Below the pieces are notes generated by a model. The model was not told where the DNA came from and searched no databases. It was given only the letters and a program-made list of their open reading frames with translations. Below, in pieces: positions 25,259 through 33,023 of a stretch of 64,000 nt of DNA. A program made the position numbers and the translations under genes. The DNA is from a bacterium 1xD42-67 (GTDB taxonomy: Bacteria > Bacillota > Clostridia > Oscillospirales > Oscillospiraceae): positions 1-64,000 of the forward strand of contig RAYO01000010.1 of the NCBI GenBank assembly GCA_003612335.1. The letters are read 5' to 3'. Each line of letters starts with the position of its first letter. Position 1 is the first letter of the stretch.

Positions 25259-27154
25259 TTAAGAGATACCGTTGAGTTTCTGATACAGCGCTTCCACGGT
25301 GGCGCTGTCCACCAGGGCGTCGGTGTCTTCCTCGGTCTCGCAGACCTCCACGATCCGGTTGAGGATATCCAGGTGCTCCTCGCCGGTGGAGGCGATGCCG
25401 ATGACCAGACGGACCAGCTCCTCATCCTCGCCCCAGACGATCCCCTTCGGGTAGGTCATGACCACGATGCCCGTCTTTTGGATGAACTCCCGGGACTCGT
25501 TGGTGCCGTGGGGGATGGCCACATGGCTGCCGATCGCCACAGGGAAGCCGGCATTCCGCTCGATCATGCCCTGGACATAGCCCTCTGTGCAGTAGCCGCT
25601 GTCCATCATCAGCTTGCCGCAGGCCCGGATGGCCTCCTCGGGGGTGACAGGTGCGCAGCCCAGGACGATGTTCTTCTTCTCCAGCAGGATCGCGCCGGAG
25701 GCGGCAGGGGCTTCCTCCTGGACGGCGGGGGCGGGGGCAGCGGTCCCCTTGCGGGCCGCCAGCAGCTCCTTCACCAGGGCGTCATACTCCGGAGCGCCCA
25801 TGAAGTTCTTGATGGGGATGATCCGGGCCTGGGGGGCGCGCTGGGCGGCCCGGCCAGAGAGCTCATGGTGGGTGACCACGATCTGGCAGTCCCCGGGGAT
25901 CTCAGACACGGGATGATGGATGACCTCGATCCCAGCGATCCCAGCGTCCTTCAGCTTGTTGCGCAGCATGGTAGCGCCCATGGCGGAAGAGCCCATGCCT
26001 GCATCGCAGGCGAAGACGATCTTCTTCACGGTCTTCAGGTCCACGGAGGCTCCGGTCGCGGCGGCGGGAGCGGCCTGGCCCTTAGAGGCGGCCTTGGAGG
26101 CGGCCACCTGGGCCTGGGCCTCGGCCAGGTCGGCGTCCTTGCCGAAGAACTTCAGCAGGAAGACGGAGATCGCGAAGCTGACCACCGCGGCCACGCCGAT
26201 ACCGGCAAAGTTGGCCACATAGCCGCCCGGAGGGGTCATCAGGGTCTCGGCGATGATGCTGCCGGGAGAGGCCGCGGCCACCAGGCCGCCGCCCAGTGCA
26301 GACAGGGTGAAGATCCCGGCCATGTTGCCGATCATGGGGCCCAGGATGACGATGGGGTTCATCAGCACATAGGGGAAGTAGATCTCATGGATGCCGCCCA
26401 CGAACTGGATGACAGCGGCGGCGCCGGCAGAGGAGCGGGTCTCGCCCTTACCGGCCACACAGTAGGCCAGCAGCAGGCCCAGACCGGGACCGGGGTTGGA
26501 CTCGATCATGAACAGGATGGACTTGCCGGCCTCCAGGGCCTGGGCGGTGCCGATGGGGGTGAAGACGCCGTGATTGATGGCGTTGTTCAGGAACAGGACC
26601 TTGGCCGGCTCCACCAGCACAGCGGTGAAGGGCAGCAGGCTGTGCTCTACCAGGAAGCTGACCCCAGCGCCCAGGATATCGGTGATCTTCACACAGGCGG
26701 GGCCGATGGCAAAGATGGAGAGCACCGCCAGGACGCCGCCGATGATGCCCACGGAGAAGTTATTGACCACCATCTCGAACCCGGCGGGGATGTGGCCCTC
26801 CATCTTCTCATCGAACTTCTTGATGCACCAGCCGCCCAGAGGGCCGCAGATCATGGCCCCGATGAACATGGTGCTGGAGGTGGAGGCGATGGCGCCCAGC
26901 GTGGCCAGCGCACCCGCCACAGCGCCCTTCTGGCCTCCGACGGCCCGGCCGCCGGTGTAGCCGATCAGGATGGGCAGCAGATAGGACAGCATGGGCCCTA
27001 CCATGGTGTTGATGGTGGCGGCGGGGCCCCACTTGCCCAGCCAGCCGTCCGGGATGAACAGGGCGGCGATCAGGCCCCAGGCGATGAAGGCCCCGATGTT
27101 GGGCATGACCATCCCGCTGAGGAAGCGCCCGAATTTTTGTACGCGTTCTTTCAA
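25259..27154 (-). CDS. mtlA: PTS mannitol transporter, EIICBA fusion
   Basis: Imports mannitol with concomitant phosphorylation to mannitol-1-phosphate. Of 631 residues, 1-340 are the membrane EIIC domain (GGIHEIYFPYVLMNP is the typical EIIC-Mtl block). About 375-465 are EIIB with active Cys 383 in CDAGMGSS, and about 490-631 are EIIA with His 549 in HVAIPHGT. Ala/Pro-rich linkers join the domains. All three are present, as in E. coli MtlA but unlike many Bacilli, where EIIA is a separate MtlF protein. The start is TTG at 27154 with AAAGGA 9 nt upstream; the next Met is residue 15, inside the first helix region. It lies 33 bp after the DeoR gene and shares its transcript. Confidence 0.96.
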   Translation of the reverse strand: MKERVQKFGRFLSGMVMPNIGAFIAWGLIAALFIPDGWLGKWGPAATINTMVGPMLSYLLPILIGYTGGRAVGGQKGAVAGALATLGAIASTSSTMFIGAMICGPLGGWCIKKFDEKMEGHIPAGFEMVVNNFSVGIIGGVLAVLSIFAIGPACVKITDILGAGVSFLVEHSLLPFTAVLVEPAKVLFLNNAINHGVFTPIGTAQALEAGKSILFMIESNPGPGLGLLLAYCVAGKGETRSSAGAAAVIQFVGGIHEIYFPYVLMNPIVILGPMIGNMAGIFTLSALGGGLVAAASPGSIIAETLMTPPGGYVANFAGIGVAAVVSFAISVFLLKFFGKDADLAEAQAQVAASKAASKGQAAPAAATGASVDLKTVKKIVFACDAGMGSSAMGATMLRNKLKDAGIAGIEVIHHPVSEIPGDCQIVVTHHELSGRAAQRAPQARIIPIKNFMGAPEYDALVKELLAARKGTAAPAPAVQEEAPAASGAILLEKKNIVLGCAPVTPEEAIRACGKLMMDSGYCTEGYVQGMIERNAGFPVAIGSHVAIPHGTNESREFIQKTGIVVMTYPKGIVWGEDEELVRLVIGIASTGEEHLDILNRIVEVCETEEDTDALVDSATVEALYQKLNGIS

Positions 27155-27187
27155 TGTAGGTCGTCCTTTCTTCTTTTAAGATACTGC

Positions 27188-27931
27188 TCACACCTCTATG
27201 ACCTCGGTGCAGTCCAGATACTTTCGGTCCGGGAGCTGGTCGGTGACGATCCGCGCCGCCTCCAGCGGCAGGATCGTGGCCGCAGTCACCCGGCCGAACT
27301 TGCTGGCGTCCGCCAGCATATAGACCGCCTGGCTCTTAGAGGCCGCCAGAGCCTTCAGCGCCGCCGCCTCGGGGTCCGGGGTGGTGAAGCCCTGGCTGAC
27401 GCTGATCCCGCTGGTGCCCAGGAACACCTTGGTGAAATTGTACCGTCCCAAGGCATGCAGCGCCTCCGCCCCCACGATGTCTACCGTGCCCAGCTTCAGC
27501 GTCCCGCCCAGCACATAGACATGGAGATCGTGCTCCGTGAGCCGGACGGCAAATTCCACACTGCTGGTCACGAACAGGGCGTTGGAGCCCTTCAGATGGT
27601 CCGCCATGTGCAGCACCGTGGTCCCGGTGTCCAGATAGACCACATCGTCGTCCCCCACCAGGGCGGCGGCATAGCGGGCGATCCGCTCCTTCTCCCGGGC
27701 ATAGCGCTGCTTGGTGGCCAGATCCGGCTCCCGGGCCAGGAACTCCTCCTCCTCCAGGCTGGTGGCCCCGCCGTGGACCTTCACCAGCCTGCCCTGCCGG
27801 GCCAGGGCGTTCAGATCCCGGCGGATCGTAGCCTCGGATGCCCCTGTGATCTGGCAGAGCTCCGCTACGCTGACGGTCTGGCGCTGAGACAACTGCTGCA
27901 GGATCGCTCTTGCACGCTGTTCAGCCAGCAT
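27188..27931 (-). CDS. DeoR/GlpR-family transcriptional regulator of the mannitol genes
   Basis: 247 residues. The N-terminal winged helix has VSVAELCQITGASEATIRRDLNALARQGRLVKVHGGA, here cited as a block at about residues 20-57. The C-terminal DeoRC sugar-phosphate sensor has YLDTGTTVLHMADHL and the usual end region with DASKFG. ATG at 27931 follows GGAGGGAGG. First gene of the mtlA transcript and divergent from mtlD, so it is the natural repressor of both and may respond to mannitol-1-phosphate or fructose-6-phosphate. The PRD-type MtlR activator common in Bacilli is not present in the window. Confidence 0.92.
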   Translation of the reverse strand: MLAEQRARAILQQLSQRQTVSVAELCQITGASEATIRRDLNALARQGRLVKVHGGATSLEEEEFLAREPDLATKQRYAREKERIARYAAALVGDDDVVYLDTGTTVLHMADHLKGSNALFVTSSVEFAVRLTEHDLHVYVLGGTLKLGTVDIVGAEALHALGRYNFTKVFLGTSGISVSQGFTTPDPEAAALKALAASKSQAVYMLADASKFGRVTAATILPLEAARIVTDQLPDRKYLDCTEVIEV

Positions 27932-27985
27932 ATCCTCCCTCCTTTCTGATTGAAATTGAATTGTTGATTGCTTTTGACTGGCATG

Positions 27986-28014
27986 ATGATACCATAGGCG
28001 GAAAAGAATGTCAA
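27986..28014 (-). promoter_or_regulatory. Sigma-A promoter of deoR-mtlA
   Basis: Minus strand TTGACA (28014-28009), 17 bp, TATCAT (27991-27986), about 55 bp before the DeoR start codon. The -35 box is perfect. Confidence 0.8.
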
Positions 28015-28185
28015 CCGCTTTTCCCTTCTCTTTATCCACAAATATCCGCCTCCATTTTTGTAACTCCCGACAAAACACGGCTTTTTGAAGGAGATCGCCC
28101 CGTCTGCCCCTCATTCTTCCTCTCGATCTTTCGATCAGCTCCCGCCACGATCTCCCTCATTTCGTCATAATCGCTCATTTGACGG

Positions 28186-28209
28186 ATATCGATCAGATCT
28201 GATCGATAT
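28186..28209. promoter_or_regulatory. 24-bp perfect palindrome, candidate operator for mtlD
   Basis: Each half is ATATCGATCAGA or its complement. It lies 20 bp upstream of the -35 box of mtlD. The length and symmetry fit a dimeric or tetrameric regulator; the DeoR protein is the obvious but unproven partner. Confidence 0.6.
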
Positions 28210-28228
28210 TTTTCGGTATTTTCCTGTC

Positions 28229-28257
28229 TTGCACTCTGCTGGAGGGGGTGCTATACT
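28229..28257 (+). promoter_or_regulatory. mtlD: Sigma-A promoter of mtlD
   Basis: TTGCAC (28229-28234) and TATACT (28252-28257) with a 17-bp spacer, giving a leader of about 60 nt. Confidence 0.75.
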
Positions 28258-28324
28258 ATCGGCAATGAGACCAGCGGCACCCAGAAAGACCCAAAACTAT
28301 CATCAATGAAGGAGCGATCTTACC

Positions 28325-29485
28325 ATGAAACGAGCGATCATGATCGGCGCAGGCAACATCGGCCGGGGCTTCATCGGGGCCCTGCTGGAAAAGAGCGGCT
28401 ACCATGTGGTATTCGCCGACGTGGCGGAGGCCCTGATCTCCGCCATCAACGAGCGGAAGAGCTACACGGTCCACATCCAGGACAAGGTGCAGGACCAGTG
28501 GACCGTCACCAACATCAGCGGGATCTCCTCCGCCGGTCCCGAGCTGGCAGAGGCCATCGCCGGCGACTGCGAGCTCATCACCACCGCTGTGGGCCTGCGG
28601 ATCCTGCCTATCGTGGCCAAGCCCATCGCCGCCGGCATCAAGGCCCGGAAGGAGGCCGGCAGTACCCAGCTGCTCAACGTGGTGGCCTGTGAGAACGCTG
28701 TCCGGGGCACCAGCCAGCTGCGGGACGCCGTCTATTCTCACCTGAGCCCGGAAGAGACCGCCTATGCCGACCAGTATGTGGGCTTCGCCGACTGCGCCGT
28801 GGACCGGATCGTGCCAAAGGCCAGCTTCGAGAACCCTCTGGACGTGGCGGTGGAGCAGTACACCGAGTGGGATGTGGAAAAGGGAGGCTGGAAGGGCGAA
28901 CTGCCCGAGATCCAGGGCTGCTCCTTCGTTGACGACCTGTCCGCCTATATCGAGCGCAAGCTCTTCACCCTGAACAGCGGCCACGCCATCTGCGCCTATC
29001 TGGGCACCCTGAAGGGCTGCCGCACCATCGTGGAGAGCATCGCCGACCCGGCCATCGGACACCTGGTCTACCGGGCCATGTGTGAGAGCGGAGAGGGCCT
29101 CATCAAAAAGTTCGGCTTCGACCCCGACGCCCACCACGCCTATATCGATCGGATCTTCGCCCGGTTCCAGAACCCCTTCCTGGAGGATGAGACCGCCCGG
29201 GTGGCCCGGGAGCCCATCCGCAAACTGGCCCCCACCGACCGGCTGATCAAACCCCTGGTCACCGCCTTCGACTACGGCCTGTGTGTGGACCATCTGATCT
29301 TCGGCGCCGCCGCCGCCCTGCGCTTCGACTGCCCCGAGGACGAGCAGAGCGCGGAGATGATCGCCAAGATCAAGGCCGAGGGCGTGGAGAAGGCCCTGAC
29401 GGCCTACACCGGGCTGGAGCCCTCCTCTCCCCTGTTCGGCCGGATCCTGGACGTGTACCGCGCCCTGCGCACCGCCGAAAAGTGA
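28325..29485 (+). CDS. mtlD: Mannitol-1-phosphate 5-dehydrogenase
   Basis: Oxidises mannitol-1-phosphate to fructose-6-phosphate with NAD, linking MtlA uptake to glycolysis. 386 residues, the usual length for the family. The N-terminal Rossmann motif is GAGNIGRGF (about 8-16). The central and C-terminal dehydrogenase blocks include VACENAVRGTS, the lysine-containing segment ERKLFTLNSGHA and AYLG. ATG at 28325 follows GAAGGAG. Single-gene transcript divergent from deoR-mtlA, ended by a long hairpin. Confidence 0.97.
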   Translation: MKRAIMIGAGNIGRGFIGALLEKSGYHVVFADVAEALISAINERKSYTVHIQDKVQDQWTVTNISGISSAGPELAEAIAGDCELITTAVGLRILPIVAKPIAAGIKARKEAGSTQLLNVVACENAVRGTSQLRDAVYSHLSPEETAYADQYVGFADCAVDRIVPKASFENPLDVAVEQYTEWDVEKGGWKGELPEIQGCSFVDDLSAYIERKLFTLNSGHAICAYLGTLKGCRTIVESIADPAIGHLVYRAMCESGEGLIKKFGFDPDAHHAYIDRIFARFQNPFLEDETARVAREPIRKLAPTDRLIKPLVTAFDYGLCVDHLIFGAAAALRFDCPEDEQSAEMIAKIKAEGVEKALTAYTGLEPSSPLFGRILDVYRALRTAEK

Positions 29486-29496
29486 GCAAGACCGCC

Positions 29497-29544
29497 GAAC
29501 GCCCCCTGACACAGCCGTGTCAGGGGGCGTTCCTCAGTTTTTCC
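29497..29544 (+). terminator. Terminator after mtlD
   Basis: A 16-bp perfect stem (29497-29512 with 29517-29532) with tetraloop AGCC, followed by CTCAGTTTTTCC. It also lies between convergent genes and may stop the methyltransferase transcript. Confidence 0.88.
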
Positions 29545-29557
29545 TGCGGGGACCGTT

Positions 29558-30805
29558 CTACAGGATCTCCAGCAGCCGCCGGCCCATCTTCTCGATCAGC
29601 GGGACCACCAGGGCGTTGCCCATGATGAAATACCGCTGCCGCTCCGGCATCCCGGTATCGGTCCAGCCGGGGCGGAAACCGTTGATCTGCTCACACTCCT
29701 CCGGGGTCAGCCGGCGCAGGCGGCCGGTGAGCCGGTCGGCCACCACGTGGGTGCTGCGGTTGGCCGTCCCCTCGCTGGTGAGCATGGTGCGGGCGGGGCG
29801 GTCCAGGGGGTCCGGGAAGGCGATGGCCCCCTCGGAGAACTGATAGGTATAGCCGCTCTTGGACTTCCGGTCGATCCGTTTGGCCCCCTTCATCCGCTGC
29901 CACTTCTCCATGTCCTGTTCCGGGATGAAGTAGCGCTCGTCCACCTCTCCCTGGGCGATCACCTCTCCCAGCAGGCGGCAGGACCGCCCGGTCTCTGGAT
30001 TGGTATAGCTGGGCATCAGTTCCTCAGACCAGATCCGGCCCTGGAACATCACGCCGCCGTTGTAGAAGGAGGCCCGGAAGGAATCCGTGATCTCCACCAG
30101 GTCCCGGTAGCCGGTCAGGTCGGTCTGGGTGCTCTTGGGCCAGTTGGGGCCCCCCTGCTCCACCGGGAAGGCTCCGGCAAAAAACCCCTCGCTGCGCACC
30201 CAGCCGGACAGACCGGTCACCTCCAGCCGGGCGGCCAGCGCCTGATACTGGGGGGTGCCTTCCCGGCAGGCGAAGAGGAAGGTCCGCCGCCGCCGCTGGA
30301 CACAGCCGTAGTCAGCGGCGTTGATCACCCGCCACTCCACCGCATAGCCCTGGTCCTGGAGGCACCGCAGGATGATCCCGAAATCCCGCCCCCGCTGGCG
30401 GGCTGGGGACTTGATCAGCCGGTCCACGTTCTCCAGCAGCACATAGCTGGGGCGGCGCTCCTGGACGATCTTGTCGATGGACCACCAGAGCACCCCCTTC
30501 TTCCCCTCGATCCCCCGGGCCCCCGTGCTGGCCACCGAGTAGTCCTGGCAGGGGAAGCCCCCCACCAGCAGGTCGTGCTCCGGGACCTGACCGATGACCT
30601 GGGAGATATCCTGATTGCAGCAGTTGGCCTCTTCTCCGAACTGGCGGACATAGCACTTATAGGCCCACTGCCCCGCCTGGCCCGGCTCCCACTGATCGGC
30701 CCACACTGTTTTGAACACCTCCGGGGCACAGCTCTCCAGACCGGCGCGGAATCCTCCCACCCCGGCGAACAGCTCCACCACTCGGATCACGTCTCTTTTT
30801 GCCAC
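29558..30805 (-). CDS. DNA (cytosine-5) methyltransferase
   Basis: Modification enzyme of a type II system, 415 residues with the m5C order. Motif I is ELFAGVGGFRAGL near residue 11, motif IV GGFPCQDYS holds catalytic Cys 86, and motif VI is LLENVDRL. The QRRRRTFLFA block (motif VIII) is followed by a target-recognition region at about 200-345 and motif X GNALVVPL at the end. It starts almost directly with motif I, so it has no helix-turn-helix extension for self-repression. The start is GTG at 30805 with a poor GGGAAA site, so a slightly later start is possible. Divergent from the endonuclease gene; by pairing with a Sau3AI-like enzyme the target is probably GATC, which is inference. Confidence 0.93.
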   Translation of the reverse strand: MAKRDVIRVVELFAGVGGFRAGLESCAPEVFKTVWADQWEPGQAGQWAYKCYVRQFGEEANCCNQDISQVIGQVPEHDLLVGGFPCQDYSVASTGARGIEGKKGVLWWSIDKIVQERRPSYVLLENVDRLIKSPARQRGRDFGIILRCLQDQGYAVEWRVINAADYGCVQRRRRTFLFACREGTPQYQALAARLEVTGLSGWVRSEGFFAGAFPVEQGGPNWPKSTQTDLTGYRDLVEITDSFRASFYNGGVMFQGRIWSEELMPSYTNPETGRSCRLLGEVIAQGEVDERYFIPEQDMEKWQRMKGAKRIDRKSKSGYTYQFSEGAIAFPDPLDRPARTMLTSEGTANRSTHVVADRLTGRLRRLTPEECEQINGFRPGWTDTGMPERQRYFIMGNALVVPLIEKMGRRLLEIL

Positions 30806-30814
30806 TTTCCCATC

Positions 30815-30858
30815 ACCACAGATCCTGTTATAATATCATCATCTGTGGTAGTATACCA
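30815..30858. promoter_or_regulatory. Restriction-modification control region with inverted repeat
   Basis: ACCACAGAT (30815-30823) and ATCTGTGGT (30841-30849) form a 9-bp inverted repeat with a 17-bp spacer. On the minus strand an extended -10 TGGTATACT (30858-30850) immediately precedes it. On the plus strand TATAAT (30829-30834) lies inside the spacer. A protein bound to the repeat would affect both the methyltransferase and endonuclease promoters. No C-protein gene is visible. Confidence 0.6.
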
Positions 30859-30905
30859 TAACTCCCAGGACTTTGAAAGAGGATCTTTTCAGGAGGTGCA
30901 GGAAG

Positions 30906-32483
30906 ATGGGCAAAGGACGCGCTCCCCTCAGAGGCAACCACTCCTTCCGCCGGGCCGAGCTGGAGGCACGGCTGACTGCCGCCCAGGGCCAGACCCTGGG
31001 ACAGGTGGACCGGGCCGGGGTCTTCCGCCGGGCGGCGGGGAAGGACAAGATCACCGGGATCGCCGGCGCGGTGATCGAGCAGTCTGTCCTGGGCCTGCCC
31101 GCCGACCAGGCCCAGAGCCCCGACCTGGACGTGGACGGCGTCCCTGTGGAGCTGAAGACCATCGGGGTCCGCAGGAAAACAGAGGGCCGCCTGACCTTGT
31201 ACGAGGCCAAGGAGCCCGCCACCATCACTGCGGTCTCTCTGGACAAGATCGCGGGGGAGACCTTCGAGGATTCCAGCTTCTGGCACAAGGCCAAACATAT
31301 CCTCTTCGTCTTCTACCACTACGATGCGCCGGGGACGGTCCCCGCCGGAGATTATGCCAAGTTCCAGATCGTGGGGCACTGCTTCTACCAGTTCTCCCCC
31401 AGCGATGAGGCGATCCTGCGGCGGGACTGGCAGCTGGTCCACGACTTCGTCTCTCATATCCAGGCCAACTATCCCATCCTGGAGGCGGAGCAGCTCTATC
31501 CCTTCCTCTCCACCTGCATCAACCGGGAGACCACCTATCTGGATACCGCCCCCAAATACCCCAATCCGCCCCGCTTCCGCCTGCGCCGGCGGGTGGTGTC
31601 CGCCATCGTCCAGGAGGCCCTGGGTCCCAACGAGCTGGCGCACCTGCCCGGCCGCTACACCGGCTATCCCGATCTGGAGCGCAGATGCGGCCAGCTCACC
31701 GCCCAGTTCCGGGGCCGGACCATCCGCCAGATCCTGGAGGCGACAGGCGGTCCCGTCATCTGCGGCCCTGTGCCCAAGCATCTGGCGGAGCGGACGGTGG
31801 TCCGCATGTTCGGGGGCGAGGCCAAGAAGATCTCCCAGATCGGGCTGTTCCAAAAATTCGGCTACATCGGCAAGACGGTGACCCTCTCCGACCGGGGATA
31901 CCACACCGAGGCCACCAAGCTCTTCCCCGCCGACCTGGAGGAGATCGCCGAGCCTATGGTCTGGGAGGAGGACGGCGCCCAGCGCATCAAGGACTTCCAG
32001 GATTCGGAGCTGTACGCCTCCCTCCAGGACAGCCGGATGCTGTTCGCCATCTTCCAGGAGCCCCCGTCCGACGGATCGGGCCAGGGCCGCCTGGAGGACA
32101 GCATCTTCCAGGGCTTCAAGGTGCTGGAGCTCTCCAGCCTGATCCCCGCGGCCAGGCCGGCCTGGGAAAAGGCCCGGCGGACCCTCCTCTCCGGCGGTCT
32201 GACCACTGTCCCTGTCCTGGACCGCCTTGGATGTCAGCGGTACACGCCTAAGACCGGTCTGCCCATGGAGGCCCCCAACCTGCCCAAGGCCGCTGAACAC
32301 GTCCTCTTCTTCCGGGGCGGCGGGAAGACCGCCGCCGATAAGGTGGAGGTGCTCGGCATCCCCATGCTCCGGCAATACTACTGGATCCACGGCAAGTTCC
32401 TGGCCGACCGCCTGCGGGAGCTGCCTTTCCTGGATGGAACGTGGGCCCCGGGCCCCCGCGGCGGAGGAGGCACAGCGCCATGA
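30906..32483 (+). CDS. Sau3AI/MutH-family type II restriction endonuclease
   Basis: 525 residues. The N-terminal domain has a MutH/Sau3AI catalytic core with Asp 73-75 in SPDLDVDG and the E-x-K pair Glu 82/Lys 84 in VELKTI. The C-terminal half resembles the second, non-catalytic DNA-binding MutH-like domain of Sau3AI. The family cuts before GATC, and Sau3AI itself is blocked by m5C in that site, matching the neighbouring m5C methyltransferase. ATG at 30906 follows CAGGAGGTG; an upstream Met at 30873 has no site. The last four bases ATGA are shared with the start of vsr, so translation is coupled. Specificity is inferred from family. Confidence 0.87.
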   Translation: MGKGRAPLRGNHSFRRAELEARLTAAQGQTLGQVDRAGVFRRAAGKDKITGIAGAVIEQSVLGLPADQAQSPDLDVDGVPVELKTIGVRRKTEGRLTLYEAKEPATITAVSLDKIAGETFEDSSFWHKAKHILFVFYHYDAPGTVPAGDYAKFQIVGHCFYQFSPSDEAILRRDWQLVHDFVSHIQANYPILEAEQLYPFLSTCINRETTYLDTAPKYPNPPRFRLRRRVVSAIVQEALGPNELAHLPGRYTGYPDLERRCGQLTAQFRGRTIRQILEATGGPVICGPVPKHLAERTVVRMFGGEAKKISQIGLFQKFGYIGKTVTLSDRGYHTEATKLFPADLEEIAEPMVWEEDGAQRIKDFQDSELYASLQDSRMLFAIFQEPPSDGSGQGRLEDSIFQGFKVLELSSLIPAARPAWEKARRTLLSGGLTTVPVLDRLGCQRYTPKTGLPMEAPNLPKAAEHVLFFRGGGKTAADKVEVLGIPMLRQYYWIHGKFLADRLRELPFLDGTWAPGPRGGGGTAP

Positions 32484-32956
32484 AGCACCCCAAGCACTAC
32501 GACACCACGCCGGAGGTCTCCCGGCGGATGTCCCGGGTCCGGCTGAAGCGGGGGGCGGCGGAGACCGCCCTGGCCAAAGCCCTGTGGCGGGCCGGCTACC
32601 GCTACCGCCTCAACGACCGGCGTCTCCCCGGCTCTCCCGACATCGCAATCTCCCGATACCGGATCGCCGTCTTTGTAGACGGGGAGTTCTGGCACGGCTA
32701 CGACTGGGCCCGGCGGAAGGAGCGGCTGAAGTCCAACCGGGAATATTGGATCGAGAAGATCCAGGAGAACATCGCCCGGGACCGGCGGAACGACCTGCTC
32801 CTCCAGCAGGCGGGCTGGTCCCCCATCCACTTCTGGGAGAAGGAGGTCAAGAAGGACCTGGCCGGCTGTGTGGCCGCTGTGGAGGACCTGATCCTGGAGA
32901 GGATCGTGGCGGATCGGGCCCCGGAGGAGGGGGAGACCGCCGCCGATCTTCTGTAA
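32480..32956 (+). CDS. vsr: Very short patch repair endonuclease
   Basis: Nicks beside T:G mismatches that arise when 5-methylcytosine deaminates, protecting methylated sites. 158 residues with the Vsr blocks: the N-terminal sequence TPEVSRRMSRVR, catalytic Asp 54 in GSPDIAI, and FVDGEFWHGYDW with the metal and aromatic residues. ATG at 32480 overlaps the endonuclease stop as ATGA, with GGAGGAGG upstream. Together with the methyltransferase and nuclease genes it forms a modification-restriction-repair cassette. Confidence 0.95.
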   Translation: MKHPKHYDTTPEVSRRMSRVRLKRGAAETALAKALWRAGYRYRLNDRRLPGSPDIAISRYRIAVFVDGEFWHGYDWARRKERLKSNREYWIEKIQENIARDRRNDLLLQQAGWSPIHFWEKEVKKDLAGCVAAVEDLILERIVADRAPEEGETAADLL

Positions 32957-32980
32957 CAGCGGACCATCCTGCCGGGACAT

Positions 32981-33017
32981 GATGCCGCCCCGCCGTCAGA
33001 GACGGCGGGGCGGCATC
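32981..33017. terminator. Bidirectional terminator between vsr and the RCC1-SLH gene
   Basis: A 17-bp perfect stem (32981-32997 with 33001-33017) with a 3-nt loop between convergent genes; T runs are short on both sides. Confidence 0.85.
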
Positions 33018-33023
33018 TCCTAT

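Larger units (their letters stand above)
27932..28324. promoter_or_regulatory. Divergent control region between deoR-mtlA and mtlD
   Basis: This 393-bp gap holds no gene. It contains one promoter toward each side and a perfect 24-bp palindrome, listed separately. A tract at 27949-27977 has repeated ATTGAA/GTTGATT units just downstream of the minus-strand start point, a further candidate binding site. The middle (28030-28180) is rich in GATC-centred words but shows nothing else I can name. Confidence 0.6.

Noticed and set aside
30906-32483. MutH mismatch-repair protein
   Set aside because: The length of 525 residues with a second C-terminal domain and the adjacent m5C methyltransferase fit a Sau3AI-like restriction enzyme; MutH is about 230 residues and limited to some Proteobacteria.
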